Shown here piece by piece: positions 22,950 through 34,618 of a stretch of 64,000 nucleotides of DNA. Source of the stretch: Talpa occidentalis. Lineage: Eukaryota > Chordata > Mammalia > Eulipotyphla > Talpidae. The DNA lies in NCBI RefSeq assembly GCF_014898055.3, contig NW_023604861.1, forward strand, positions 76,892,292 through 76,956,291. Reading direction: 5' to 3'. The translations under genes and the position numbers were made by a program. Each line of letters begins with the position of its first letter. The first letter of the stretch is position 1. The notes beneath the pieces are model-generated. The model had not been told where the DNA came from, made no database searches, and saw only the letters and a list, made by a program, of their open reading frames with translations.

Positions 22950-23633
22950 TTTTCTTAAAAGACCTAGTTTTAAAAATATCAGACTTAATTTAGTAAATTT
23001 CAATTATAAGGGGAGTTACTAAACTGAAGATCATTTGCATTATATCCTTAATTACCATTTCATTTGAACTGAGATCAAGATCGTCAATAGAGATCCTTGG
23101 GAATGTGTATTCAGAATAAGTGACTGATCCTAATGAGGCCTTTGTTCTTTCTGTACCTCACTCACAAAGCTATTTCCTCCCTTGTGGAGAGGCATGGAGC
23201 TTTCCAAGCCGGGTGCAGACAACTTAAATTAGAAATGGAGCCTGTGAATAAATCTAGAGGCTTTTAAACTGGCTTCACCCCCAGGGAGAAAGGATGCCAA
23301 ACTCAACCTCTGTTTCCCTAACAGCTCCTCATCAGAGTTTTATTCCTCTCCCCTTGAATGCATTAACTCTGCTGGCTCTTGTGGATGATTCCCCTTCCAT
23401 GCCAGCTGCAAAAGTCCATCTGTATGAGCCAGTGACAGAGGAAATAGCCTTTCTGGGCCTTCCCATTGCAGATAATGGAGGCCGCCATAAAGCATCCTGC
23501 TTCTGCTTTTTCTTTCTCCTCTAAAGAGAGTGTATCCAGCAGTCCCTGATTATTGGGTCTTTATAGGAAAAGCTGTTTTCCAAGATCATTTAGCTCTAAA
23601 AAAGTGATGAACCCATAGGGAGTGTAGTTTCTC
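22950..23633. promoter_or_regulatory. Repeat-free AT-rich block, candidate conserved non-coding element
   Basis: No transposon is recognised here although both sides are repeat-dense. Homeodomain-like TTAATTA/TAATTACC strings and an octamer ATTTGCAT lie at about 23025-23060. A regulatory role is only inferred. Confidence 0.25.
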
Positions 23634-23634
23634 T

Positions 23635-23642
23635 CCCCCCCC

Positions 23643-23696
<54 letters not shown>
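23635..23696. repeat. C10 run followed by (GT)n microsatellite
   Basis: Ten C then about 25 GT units with one TTT interruption. Confidence 0.95.
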
Positions 23697-23751
23697 ATTA
23701 AGATTCATTTTGTAGAGGGAGACACACTTCTTCAGAGGGGGAAGGTAAGGA

Positions 23752-24207
23752 TGTTAGGGGAAAGGATGTCCTGAACAAACTCTACAAATAGGTTTTATGG
23801 ACCCCACCCCACTCCAGACCAAAGAGATCCAAGACACCAAGAACTACAAATCCCATAATGCCATCACTGAAGGAAGGATTGCTGGGACCTGAGGGTGGAG
23901 GTTAAGCAGCCAGGTTTGGTATAAAACCAGACATGTGGGCCTTGGGGGTCTCTTGGTTTTTCGCAAGCTTTCAGCGTTCTATTGGGATTCCAGCTCAGCA
24001 GAACTGGTAGGACCCATTCACCAACTTATCTCCCTCTCTTTCTCCCTGAGTTACTCATTTCTTTATTTCCCCTTCTTTTGTAAATAAATCCTTTATTAAC
24101 CTTTTTGTGTGTGCCTGCAGTTGAGTCTAATTATAAGTCCCTTTTAAGCATGCGGATAAGGACCCACAGTCGGACAACCCATTTCCTATCAGGCTTGCCC
24201 TGTAGCA
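23752..24207 (+). mobile_element. Solo LTR, family B, intact
   Basis: Starts TGTTAGGGGAAAGGATGTCC and ends TGTAGCA. A TATA box TATAAAA lies at 23920-23926 and an AATAAA polyadenylation signal at 24083-24088, with a T/GT-rich stretch downstream: a normal U3-R-U5 layout. The flanks AGGA and GGGA fit a 4-bp target duplication with one change. No primer-binding site or internal region follows, so this is a solo LTR. It is inverted relative to the LTR-B at 21505-22360. Confidence 0.83.
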
Positions 24208-24329
24208 GGGAAAGAGCAAATTAAATTAAAAAATCTCTTACCTAAATCCTGCTAATGCCAGTTGTTGTTTCATATGGTACCTCCCACCCTGCAAGACCTT
24301 ATAAAACACTTGTTCATCTATTGCCTTAT

Positions 24330-24475
24330 AAGTGAAAGACTAATTGCCCTCATTCTACAAATGAGAAAACTGAGGCTCACAGAGGTTAATTGATTTGTCC
24401 AAAGTCACTCCGCTGGGGGTGACAAAGTAAGGATTAAGCCCAAGTGTCTTATTGCTGTACTCCTTCAGTTATCCC
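24330..24475 (-). mobile_element. MIR-type fragment, antisense
   Basis: 'cctcattctacaaatgagaaaactgaggctcacagaggtta' and 'ccaaagtcactccgctgggggtgacaaagtaaggattaagcc' in antisense order. Confidence 0.72.
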
Positions 24476-25083
24476 AAACCACATCTCCGGGGCTGCTGGA
24501 AGTTTACGCATTCACTCTGTGGAGGTCGGGGTCTGAACCCCACCTTAGCATGTCACCCCATTTAAACTTGATTTCTGAATTTTTATATTTAAGCAATGAT
24601 TTTGTTTCAGCGGAATCCAGAGAGTGGCCTTACTTAACCTTCTGGAGGTGTGTCTATTTCATGGCGAACATGGTGGTCTGGCAGGAAGGGAAAGGAGGAG
24701 CCAACAGGGAATCTCCCTAGTTTTCCACTGGATGAGGCCAAGGCCCAGGAGCCAGACAAATCCATCATTCTCCTGGCATCTGAACATTTGCCAAATCCTT
24801 GCTCTTTGCTCTCATTATTCCTCCAGGATGGTTCACAAGTGTGGAGAAGTGTAGGCTGTGGAAGTGTTTGGTGTTGGGGGTTGAGGGGCTGGCAGCAGGA
24901 CAGACACGGGGAGGAAGGAAGGAGGGCATTTACATGAGTCCAGTCAAGGCTTGGGGTCACAGAGTAGGAAGCTCCTCTGACCTAGAAGGGTGTTCATCTA
25001 TTCTGCCTTCGGATCACGTAGTTTCCTCTGCGGTCATTGGCCATCCTTCACGGTACGGTACAGATGGAATATTGTGATGAAAT
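24476..25083. other. Unassigned sequence
   Basis: Overlapping frames of up to 108 codons on both strands with no recognisable domain. No gene supported. Confidence 0.4.
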
Positions 25084-25084
25084 G

Positions 25085-25265
25085 AACAAAAGTTCTGGAG
25101 CTAAGTAAATCTGGGTTCTCATCCCCCTTTTGCTTAGAAGAGGGATCATCAGTAAGTCACATAACCTTCCAAGGATCTGTTTTCTCACACATAAATTGAG
25201 AATAGTAATATTCACTCACTGGGTTGTTCTGAGTGTAACTGAACCATGGAAAAGCAATAGCACAT
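25085..25265 (+). mobile_element. MIR fragment
   Basis: 'ttctggagctaagtaaatctgggttc', then 'agtaagtcacataaccttcc', then 'ggatctgttttctcacacataaattgagaatagtaatatt', in MIR order. Confidence 0.75.
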
Positions 25266-25732
25266 GGTGGTTTTCATTGCAGAGGGCCTGAGGCAGTCAG
25301 GAAGTGGGAGGATAAGAAAAGGGGACTGATTGTCCTACAAAGACACTATCAAGGGGCAGGAGTGGGTTCAGTAATGAATTAGCTTGCAAGGACTTTTGTA
25401 AATAGTCTATATGCTGGCTCTGGGGAGCAGTAAGAAACTAGTTTGAAAAGCATAAAAAGTCATAAAATAGCACCAGTGTTTTTCTTTTCTTAGTGTGTGC
25501 AAAAATATTCAACCAGACAAACCCAAGCTAATCTTCTGGGACTAAGATTCTAAATATTACTTGTGAGTCACCCCAACTTCCTTCCAAGAGAAAGACTCCC
25601 CCAATCCCTCACCCAACACCCCCATGTGTGACGCATGAGGATTGTAGCTTTTCAGCTTCTTCCACCAAAATCAAACACCCTGGTTGTGGGCATGTCAGCC
25701 CCAAATGCAGAGAAAGCAGCGACTCAAGTCAG

Positions 25733-25954
25733 TCCCCCTGGTGGTTAGAGCCAGTTTCAAAAAACCAAAAAATCCAAGGGAGCAGGGCTCACGCCCAGCG
25801 CTACTGAGGACACTAGGTGGCGCTATTACCCACGTTATTCAGCAATTCCACTTGGCACCCTTTTCTGGAAATGTTCCTGCGGTGAGGTGCTTTATATCCC
25901 CGAGACCTGGGGTCTGCTTCCGTCTATATCACAAACTTACAGCGCCACCAAGAG
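25733..25954. promoter_or_regulatory. Cluster of three CTCF-like motifs
   Basis: A forward motif ACACTAGGTGGCGC at 25810-25823 fits the CTCF core at 13 of 14 positions. A reverse motif TCCCCCTGGTGG at 25733-25744 fits at 11 of 12. A weaker reverse motif AGCGCCACCAAGAG lies at 25941-25954. CTCF is the zinc-finger architectural factor that anchors chromatin loops. Occupancy cannot be read from sequence alone. Confidence 0.45.
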
Positions 25955-26779
25955 ATCGAACCTGACTTTGCTGCTAACGGGACTTTGGGTGTGGCTTCTG
26001 AAGGCAGTTCCCAGACCTGTGACTGGAGAATCAGCAGCCCTTTGCTTAGCTATAAATAATGTTAGGAACAAGTAGCCCTTTTCAACTTCTGCTCAGGCCA
26101 GAGGGCTAGGAAGGAAAAGAATTCTCCGTCTTTAGGAGGAGGGGCTCAGAGGAAAGCGACAGATCCTTGAGGCTCCTTTGTGAGAGACGCCCAGTATCTC
26201 CCTCCCCCCGGGGCAGAAGCCAGGGACTTGGAGCCAGACTTGAGGTCATTTAGTTCCAGACCCTGCCTTCCTTCGAAGTGAAACCGTCCTCAGCGCCCCT
26301 AAGGAACTGTGTTAAGGGTTTATTTTCTCTCCAGGGATCTGTAGTGAAGTTGCCCTTAAGTACCCGTTTAATTTCAGCACACTAAACCTGTACCCGCCTG
26401 TGTATCAGGATCCCTTTGCTGCCATTCCAGAGCTCTTAAGAACACTAACAGTAAGGGGTAGTTACAAAAGGAGTTCCAGTTTTCTGAGCTTCATGAGCCC
26501 TCTTTATACCTGAAGCGGCAGGTGAGTTGCATTTTCTGTTTACTGATAAAATTATTGACACCCTCACCCTCACCCCCAAGGTCTCGTTGGAACTACTGGC
26601 ACAGATGTTGGCTCTTTGAAACTATTATGATCATAGTTGTTTAGTACCATTTTCCTACTTATGTTCCCTTTGGTGTGCAAGAAGCCATACAAAACACTTG
26701 CTTAAAGAGAGCTGTTGGCTAATGGGCCCCATCAGTCTGCCAAGCAGCCCATTTTGGGCACCTTACTGTAGAAAAGAAA
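25955..26779. other. Unassigned sequence
   Basis: No supported gene or repeat. Confidence 0.4.
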
Positions 26780-26885
26780 GGGCGAGGGGCATGTAAGTGA
26801 AGTGCAGATCAAGTCTTTGCCTTCAAAGAGCTTATGGAGCAATGTCATCCGGGCAAGTACAATATATAGAAATAAAGAGATTTAA
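26780..26885 (-). mobile_element. L2 fragment, antisense
   Basis: 'caagtctttgccttcaaagagcttatggagca' is the antisense L2 'contents-of-array' landmark near the 3' end. Short and diverged. Confidence 0.5.
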
Positions 26886-26948
26886 GGACTCAGAAATGTC
26901 TTAGTGAGAGTCCAGAAACCTAATATCCTAGCCTGATTATGTGAACTT

Positions 26949-27220
26949 ACCTTTATTTTTTTTAAAGATTTTATTTTAATTTTGTTTTTTGCATGGAAGA
27001 ACTGGGGTGCAGGCCAGAGGTGTCTTCACCAGAGACAGAGTAGGGAGCAAAACAGGCAGATCTACTCTGCTAAGGGGAGAAATACAGAAATGCGCTGCTG
27101 AGGGGAGCAGCTGGCAAGACAGGAGAGGTCTGCTGTGCCACGTGTGGAATAGCTCCCTGGCTGGGGATCAAACTCAGGCCATAGCAGTGACAGCACTGAG
27201 ATTTAACCCCTACACCTTTA
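26949..27220 (-). mobile_element. tRNA-derived SINE (type 2), old
   Basis: Tail 'tttaaagattttattttaattttg', junction 'agaactggggtgcaggccagaggtg', body 'ctgctgaggggagcagct', and head read on the minus strand to 'ttaacccctacacc'. A 7-bp ACCTTTA on both sides (26949-26955, 27214-27220) may be the target duplication. A 24-bp partial duplication in the body ('ctctgctaaggggagaaatac' before the normal copy) is unusual. Confidence 0.82.
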
Positions 27221-27744
27221 GAGCAATATGGAGGGAAGGGGTTGGTGGGGCCTGGGAGGAGGTGGGAGGAAAGAGCCAGTTCATTGTCCTGGTGGCCTTG
27301 ACTGGACCTTCCTTCTGCATAAAAGGGGCTTACCTTAGGTCAGGTCCAGGCTCCAGATGCCTTGCTGGGGTGAAAATAGAATCAAAGATCCAGGGTGCCT
27401 GGGTGATGTTTTGTATGTGCAAGATGCTAGTGTTGTGGCCCAGGAAGTCAGAGAAAAGTCACCCAGGGGAGATGAACTTTCTACTCTCCAGCCCTTCCCA
27501 CCACAAAGTTCTGTTCCTCAGGTCCTCTGAGATGTGGACACAGTTTCAGGCCATCACCCCCACTTCCAGTGAATTACTGAGTACTGGTGACTATGCTTCT
27601 ACTTACCCCCTTCTCTTTCTCCCCCCAACCCCCCTTTCTGCCCCAAGCTCTCATCATACTTTCCTGAAGGGATTTTTTTTTAAGTAATCAAAATGAGTTT
27701 TATAGGATAAAGGCACCATGGAGGACCAGAATTTTGTTTTTCAG
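27221..27744. other. Unassigned sequence
   Basis: A 232-codon frame runs from the SINE into this stretch but has no recognisable domain and starts inside the transposon. Confidence 0.4.
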
Positions 27745-28070
27745 AAGTGCAGGGTGGTGGTGGGGGGTGGGGTGGGTGGGCCTCCCTGGTGGCACAAGGG
27801 GTTAAATCTCAGCACTGTGAAGCTGTGGGCAGCCACTGCAGCACAGGTTTTTTTCCCAGCCAAGGAGCTAACCCACATGGCACAGCAGACCTCACCTGCC
27901 TCGACTGCTATTCCCCTCAGCAGTGCATGTCAGTAGATCAGCCTGTTCTGCTCCCCACTCTGTTTCTGGTGAATCTCTCACCCCCCCCTCCCAATACCTC
28001 TGGCCTGCGCCCCAGTTCTTATATGCATAAATAAATATAAATAAATCTTTTTTTTAAAAAAAAGTGCAGG
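27745..28070 (+). mobile_element. tRNA-derived SINE (type 2), full length, with target duplication
   Basis: Head GGGCCTCCCTGGTGGCACAAGG, body, then 'ggcctgcgccccagttcttatatgcataaataaa' and an A/T tail. A 9-bp AAGTGCAGG flanks it at 27745-27753 and 28062-28070. A G-rich run (27758-27780) precedes the head. Confidence 0.88.
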
Positions 28071-28254
28071 TGGATCCCTTTGCCCTTGTTGGCCTTGGAA
28101 TATGCAAAACTGCAAACTCCTTGACTGGCCAGCAACCCTGGTCAGGCTCCCCTCCAAGTCTCATCACCCCCAGACCCCACTCACAAGCTCAATGCTAACC
28201 AGGCTCAATCCTTGCAGTGACAAAATCCATGTCTTACTTAGCACAGTGTATTTT
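28071..28254. other. Unassigned sequence
   Basis: Nothing recognised. Confidence 0.35.
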
Positions 28255-29980
28255 TAAAATAATTTTCAGTTTACATTCTTGAGTAGATAACATGTTTATA
28301 CACATGCACATACATTATTCCACACCCCCAAGGAGAACCATTGTTTTGTAATTTCTTGTATTCCTTCCAGATCATTTTGATGCATTTTCTTCCTTTTTTT
28401 TTTAACCCAAATGCAATTCATACTTTTTTTCTTTTATAACTATATCCTCCCCTTCCACTCAAATAATAACATGCAATTAATACTTTCTATATCTGCTTTT
28501 TAAAACCTTATCTTTGGAGACTTTACATAGTAATACCTAAAGACCTTTTCTTTTTGTAGCTCTGTCATAGTTAAATGCATGGAAATACTCTAATCCAGCA
28601 AACTTTTTATGAAAATGATGAGATAGTAGGTATTTTTATTGTTTTCAGATATAGTACAAAAGAAGCTCTAGATAATGTGTGAGGAAAGGGCATAACTGCC
28701 CAATGCAACTTTACTTATGGACACTGATATTAGGACCTCAGAGAATTGTTAAATGTCATGAAATGTAATTTTTCTTCTGATTTTTTTTTCAACCATTTAA
28801 AATTGTTGAAACTATTCTTAGGGTTGGGCCCCACAAAAATTGGCAGAGTCATCTTTGGCCGCTTAGTGAGAGGTTGTTGACCCCTAACCTCATCAGATTT
28901 CTATTAATGATCAAATTGTTTCTCATCTTTTGCTGCAAAGTGTAATCATGTACAGATGTCACTTCACATGCAGGCAAATCTACCTGTCTGTTGGGTAATT
29001 CTAAGAAGTGAGATTGCTGGATCAATAGAGGCATTTCTTTTGAGAAATATTGCTGAGTTGCCCTTCCAGGGCTGCACTAGTTGACATGCCCACCAGCATC
29101 AGCAGTAAGGGGAATATCTGTGTTCTCAGAGCCAGCATTTTCACACTTGGGCTTTTGCTAATCTGAAGCTTAAAAATGTTATCTCAATGCTTTCAATTTA
29201 CCTTTTTCTTTTTTAAAAAAAAGATTTATTTATTTTTATACAAGAACCGGGGTACAGGCCAAATGCGCGGGAGGGTGAGAGGATTCACCAGAGACAGAGT
29301 GGGGAACACAACAGGCAAACTGACGAAATACACTGCTGAGGGGAGCAGTGGGCGAGGCAGGAGAGGTCTGCTTCGCCATGTGGGATTCTCGCCGGCCGGC
29401 TGGGATTGAACCCGCGCTGCAGAGGCTGCGGACAGCTTCTCAGTGTGGTACTCAACCGCCTGTGCCACCAGGGAGACCCCTTACCTTTTTCTTATGAGGT
29501 AGACTGAACAACTTTTCATCTATTTAACAGCAATTTGTTGTTTTTTTCTTTTCTGTGAGTTGTCTTCTTATATCCTTTAACTCTCTTGGGCTTTTTTCTT
29601 TCTTAGGTTTATTTATATATTTTTATGATTTAAGGAGATTAGCCCTGGTCACTAAGCTGCATAGATTCTTTCCAGGTTTTTTGTTTATTTTACTTATACA
29701 GGTTTGCTTGAAATAGGCAAGCTTAAAAAATTATTTTTATTAGCTGAATTTACAAGTTTATTTTATGGCTTGTGGTTTTTTAGTCATAATTAGATAGAAT
29801 TTTTCCACCCTAAAATTATAAAAGAATTCTTCCATATCTTTTCATGGTACTTTTGCAGTTTTATTGTTTACATTTAAATGGTTAATTCATTTGGAGTTTA
29901 TTCTGGCATATGGCAAAAAGAATGGCTCCGACTTAATTTTTTTCCCTAGATGGCTACCCAGGAATCTTAACACCTGTAAA
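28255..29980 (-). mobile_element. Old L1 (L1M/HAL1 grade), antisense, split by a SINE
   Basis: Antisense L1 landmarks appear in order: 'gggtaattctaagaagtgagattgctggatcaatag', 'ttgcccttccagggctgcactagttgacatgcccaccagca', 'caacttttcatctatttaacagcaatttg', 'aatggttaattcatttggagtttattctggcatatgg', ending 'ccctagatggctacccaggaatcttaacacc'. It is interrupted by the SINE at 29211-29480. No coding capacity remains. Confidence 0.75.
29198..29493 (-). mobile_element. tRNA-derived SINE (type 2) with target duplication, inserted in L1
   Basis: Insert 29211-29480 flanked by a perfect 13-bp TTACCTTTTTCTT. It carries the type 2 junction 'acaagaaccggggtacagg' and a CpG-containing head, so it is younger than the L1 it splits. 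Confidence 0.93.
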
Positions 29981-30031
29981 GTTTTTAATTACCAAAGTAC
30001 CAAAGTAGGTGCTATATTTGCTGACCTAGTC

Positions 30032-30275
30032 CAGGGTTTCTCAACTGTGCCCTATTGACATCTCGGGCCAGATGCATGACTTTGTTGTGGAGGACTGTGG
30101 GTTGTAAGATGTTCAGCAGCATCCCTGGGTGCCAGTAGCAGGCACCCATTGGGTGCCATTGGGTGCCAGTAGCAGGTGCAAGACATCACAGCTGTTATAA
30201 GGAAAAAAAGAAAAAAGTTTCCTCATGTTACCAGATGTCCCCTGGGAGACAAAATTGCCCCTGTTGAGATCCACT
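30032..30275 (-). mobile_element. MER20-type hAT MITE with internal duplication
   Basis: Antisense order: 'cagggtttctcaactgtgccctattgacatctcgggccag', 'gtgggttgtaagatgttcagcagcatccctgg', 'gatgtcccctgggagacaaaattgcccctgttgaga'. TGGGTGCCAGTAGCAGG occurs at 30126-30142 and 30160-30176, a local duplication. MER20 copies are known to act as endometrial enhancers in some mammals; whether this one does is unknown. Confidence 0.75.
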
Positions 30276-30334
30276 CTTCTACCCATTGCCATCGCTCTTT
30301 CTTTTTCATAGCTTCTATTTATTTGTTTTTATTT

Positions 30335-30635
30335 GCACATGCTGTTCCCTTTACCTGGAATGTCATCCTCTTATACACTTTCCCATCAGATTTCAATTCA
30401 GGCTCCATCTCCAGGCAGCCTTTTTGGACCACTCTGCTCCATGCTGTGTCCCTACCTGCCCAGATACCAACCCCCATGGTTCTCTGTGGAAATGAGCCAT
30501 TTGCTCGTCTTACCCCAAATAGGTTGTCAACTCCAAGAAGATAGGGGTCTTCTTCAGGTTCTTTCTTTATCTTCAGCCTTTGGCACCAAACCTGGCACAG
30601 GGTAGGTGTTCTATCAGTATAGTTGGGTGAAAGAA
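30335..30635 (+). mobile_element. L2 3' region
   Basis: 'gctgttccctttacctggaatgtcatcctc', 'aattcaggctccatctccaggcagcctttttggacc', 'aactccaagaagataggggtcttc', 'tggcacagggtaggtgttc' follow the L2 3' end in order. Confidence 0.82.
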
Positions 30636-30999
30636 TAAGTGGCTTTTCTTTGACTCAACTCCCACCAACAACCAGAGGTTGGGTGAAAGAAGACACATTT
30701 GAGGATGGGGTCTGTGACCCCAAGTGACGCCCAGGAGCTGTGAAGCCCCAGGATGTAGGGAGAGCTTAGCCTGAATCACGTATTTACTGCGTGCCAGGCA
30801 GGTGGTCTATGAGCTGTGTGCAATCTCCTTTTTAAATAATCTGTGGTCCAGTGACACACCCAGCTGTTCAGCAACAGGAAAAGGAGGAGAGCTGGGAGAA
30901 GCAAAGTCCTCAGTGGTTTCTTGTGAAAGCAGGATAAATAATGTTATGAGAATGATGCTGAAATTCAACAGCTGATGTCAAATTTCTACTCCATTCTCT
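30636..30999. other. Unassigned sequence
   Basis: Nothing recognised. Confidence 0.35.
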
Positions 31000-31135
31000 T
31001 GAACCTCCTGAAGCCTCAGTTTCTTCGCTAGTAAATCCATGATAAAAATAGCACCCACTTCGGAAGGCTTCTGTGAAAATGTAAAGGGTTTAAACCATGC
31101 TGATATTAAATATGAAGTTTATAGTAGGCTCTTAT
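31000..31135 (+). mobile_element. MIR fragment
   Basis: 'tgaagcctcagtttcttcgctagtaaatccatgataaaaat' and 'aaggcttctgtgaaaatgtaaa' follow the MIR core. Confidence 0.58.
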
Positions 31136-33949
31136 ATTTCTTCATCAGCTAACATTGGACAGTCTGAAAAAAATTTTTTTTTCCCAGCTGGGGAATGGTT
31201 TACAAGTAACTGAGGCAATGGAAGCCCCAGGGTGAGATGATTTTCCTGGGGATTCCTTGCAAAGAGCTGGGAGCTCTGGCAGGAGACTTTTCCACAAACA
31301 GCAATGGCTAACCTCCTGGGGGCATCTTTTTATGTTTTTCTTAATATGGTCAGCACTTAACATTTCCACAGGACTATAGTGGCCTGGGTTTCTCCTGAGT
31401 CCACCAACCCCTGCTGTCTCTGCATGTGGAGGAGGCCTATGTCACTCATCACTCGAGGAACTCCTGTGTCTGTGCTACACTCTGCTCCCAGAGCTCCCCA
31501 GGGAAGGGACTTGAGATGAGGGGAAACCCTGAGCTGTTCACCCACCTGAATCCACAATGCCATCTCTGTCAAACCAAATCTTTATTTTACTAGAGCCTTC
31601 CAACTGCCTGGCCCTCACTCCATCTCTAACTCCCCATGTCCAGAGTTGAATGAAGTAGGAAGCCAGGGACTATCACCTCTAGGTGCTCAGACCACACCAG
31701 GTACTGTGGGGAGATGCCCTAGATCAAGACTCTTCAGCTCTTGTGAGCATGATAGCTCAGAGGAAATCAATTTGCACTTGCTTATTTGTGGTTTGGGAGT
31801 GATCCTAAGTCTTCCTCATGTCTCAGCCACAAGTTCCTTGAAGGCAAAGTCATGTCTCTGTTGTGGTTCATGAAGAGGGCCATGGCAGTTACAGTTTTTG
31901 CCTGTTCAGCTGACTTTCCTGTCATCACATAGTAACTGCCCACTATTCCATGGAGGGATTTCTCCTCCAGTCTATGTGATGGAGTGAAGCACCTGACCAA
32001 TCATGCTACTCGAGACTTTTGGCCACTGGGATTGGTTGGAGATAGAATCTGCTAGATCTAATGGCAGGACTCTCTTCCTGATGAGGTTGACCCACTGAGA
32101 TTTGGGAGTCTTTAGACAACACCTATTTCATGTCAAAGCATGAAGTAAACAAGACGTGCAAAGCTAAGAGACCATGGGCATAGGGCCCTGACAACATCAT
32201 TCAAGAAAGGGATCCACGTGTTCCTGAAGCTTCTATATGCCACGTACTACCTAGTCATATGAGCCAGTAAAATCCCCTTTTACTGCTTCTGCTTGTTTGA
32301 GGTTGGTTTCTTCAGTCATATCCAAGAACATTTTGACTGATTGACCTGTGCTGTCTTCCTACTATCTCCAGTGCACCTTGTACTCGCTCTCCCATAACTT
32401 CTTTTTTACAGTCACTCCCTTATTATGTATTGTCTTGCCTGACACCCCCATCACACATCTGAACTGGTGGTTATTCTGTTGTCTCTCAGTCCAGTATTCA
32501 CATCCTTCTTATTCTGCTCTCTAAGTGGTGGGCTAGGAGTCTGAAAACTACATTTCTCAAGCTCCCTGGTCAACAAGCTTGTCAGTGGCAGAGAAAAGTA
32601 GGCAGGAGAGGAGAAGGAGTTACTGTTTACTGCTCAAGCATGCTCTCTCCACACCCTCTCTTACCCTATCTCTCCCTACCTCTGGTGGCATCTCTAGAAA
32701 TTGCTGAATCCCCTTGGTGATCCCAGACTCAGCCTCAGTGGCTTCTGCTCAGTGGCTCTAGAACCTTCAGCAGTTACAGGGTCACCTCCAGAGCATTTTT
32801 TTGATACGTTATATTCTCTGGTTTACTTTGCCTTTTTGTTCTTTCAGTTCTTTATAAATTGGCTTCCTGTATGAAATGATCTCTGTATAAAACTCCTGAG
32901 TCCTGTTGACCTGGCTGGAACTCTGACAGATATAGTACCATATTGTATGCTGGCTAATTCACTAGTAATTTCAGATGGGAATGAGGTTTCTTCTCAGAAG
33001 GATGATGAGCTTTCTTTGTAGTTTTCACTCTTTCTCACAGACACGGTAGAGCAAAGCAGATAATGTGGATTCATACATATTTAATGATCGTTTCGTCCAT
33101 ACTTGAGACAAACCCTATTCAGAGGCATCTGTAGCTTAATGGTACATGAACATAGAAGCAATATTTAAAACATATTCAAGTTAAATGTTTAAGATAACTC
33201 ATTGTCCAACTTGGGAACATACAAACAATGACAGCTCTTTGGAGATATCAACAGAGGTATGCTTTCTGAAAGATGAGGAATCTCAGACTGGTATGGAAAT
33301 GCAAGAGACATTTCTTAATCTTTCCTCTATTTCTGGGAAAGACTGAGAAGATAAACTTACAGGAAAAGCCAAGGAGAAGCTAAAATGTAATTGACTCCAT
33401 GTTAGACAAATGCATGCATTCATTCATTCATTCAACTGATCCTTATGGGTCCTGCAATGTGAAGACATGTGTGATCACACAGCTCTGTCATGTCAGCATT
33501 TCGCTCAGAGTGTTCATTTTTGAGTTTTATGCAACATGCATGTGGGCTCAAACTTAAAAATCTACATTTGCTCACATTTAAAATCTTCAAATACAAATAG
33601 TTTATTACTTATAATTCCTTAGTCAAAGAAGAAAACTCAGTGGGAGACCAACCTCCTTGACGCACTTTGCCTCTTTGTATTTTCTGGTTGTGTAGCATAT
33701 AGATCATCAGGGCTCCAGTCCTGTCTTGAGACCATCAAGAAATGAGACCTTGATGACAGCTACCAGCATTGACTCAGGTGTGGTAGTACAAGGATCTGCA
33801 TTGCCTTGGCTGTTACAAGGGTCCTTGCACAGAAAGGTGAATCCCTAACAATGTAGAAGGATGATCTGCTCCAGGCTGCACTAGGACAGTTGCTGGCATC
33901 AATGACAGCAGGACTATACTTGGCCTTTGCCTGGAAGAAATTAACAGTA
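31136..33949. other. Mostly unassigned; possible old LTR fragment at 31900-32345
   Basis: 32240-32345 ('gagccagtaaaatccccttttactgcttctgcttgtttgaggttggtttc') resembles the end of an ancient mammalian LTR, without certainty. 33412-33440 is a CATT-type run resembling an L2 tail. No gene supported. Confidence 0.35.
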
Positions 33950-34545
33950 TTTATTTATATGAGTGAAAAGTTCAAAGTGACCTAAATATGTACCAATAAG
34001 TTGGAGCAAATTTATGGAATACTGTGCTGTCATAAAAATAACTTGATGAATCTATGTGTACTAGCAATGGAAAGATATTTAAAACATGGTTAAGTGAGAA
34101 AAAGAAATTTCAGAATATCACATATAGTTTAATTCTGCTATATAAGAATATTATTAGAACATTTTTAATAAGATATATAAATGTGCAAGTTTGTGTATCT
34201 GTTACATATGTGTAAATTAACAGACTAGAGATGAGAAGAGTTTCTTCAAGAGTGGTTACCTCCAGAGGGCAGAAATGAAAATAAGAGGTGATGGGGGTAA
34301 CTTCATCAAGTTTTGGGAGGTGATATGCCTCTGAACATTGGGATGTTTATAGTAAGAATATAGTTACATGTCAGATAATTCCTTTCCTCACAAAAAGAAG
34401 AGGAACAAAGAAAGAAGTATTATTAATGCTAAGAGAGGAAAATTGAGAGGAACAATCAATGAAAGGGTTCTTTCATTTTTTTGCTCTGTATAACTTTTGT
34501 ATTATTTGAATTTGTACAATAGAACACATTCATGTACTTCTTGTG
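33950..34545 (+). mobile_element. Old L1 3' end
   Basis: 'tggaatactgtgctgtcataaaaataacttgatga', 'agcaatggaaagatatttaaaacatggttaagtgag', 'gtggttacctccagagggcag', 'ataacttttgtattatttgaatttgtacaat' follow the 3' region of an L1M-grade element. Confidence 0.65.
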
Positions 34546-34618
34546 TAGCTATTTTTCATCATGCAAAAATTTACTTACGCACTCAAGAGCTAATAGTTTT
34601 TGACTTTTTGCTCTACCC

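Noticed and set aside
26989..27687. 232-codon open frame on the + strand
   Set aside because: It starts inside an antisense SINE and continues into unrelated sequence. No domain and no similarity to any protein I know.
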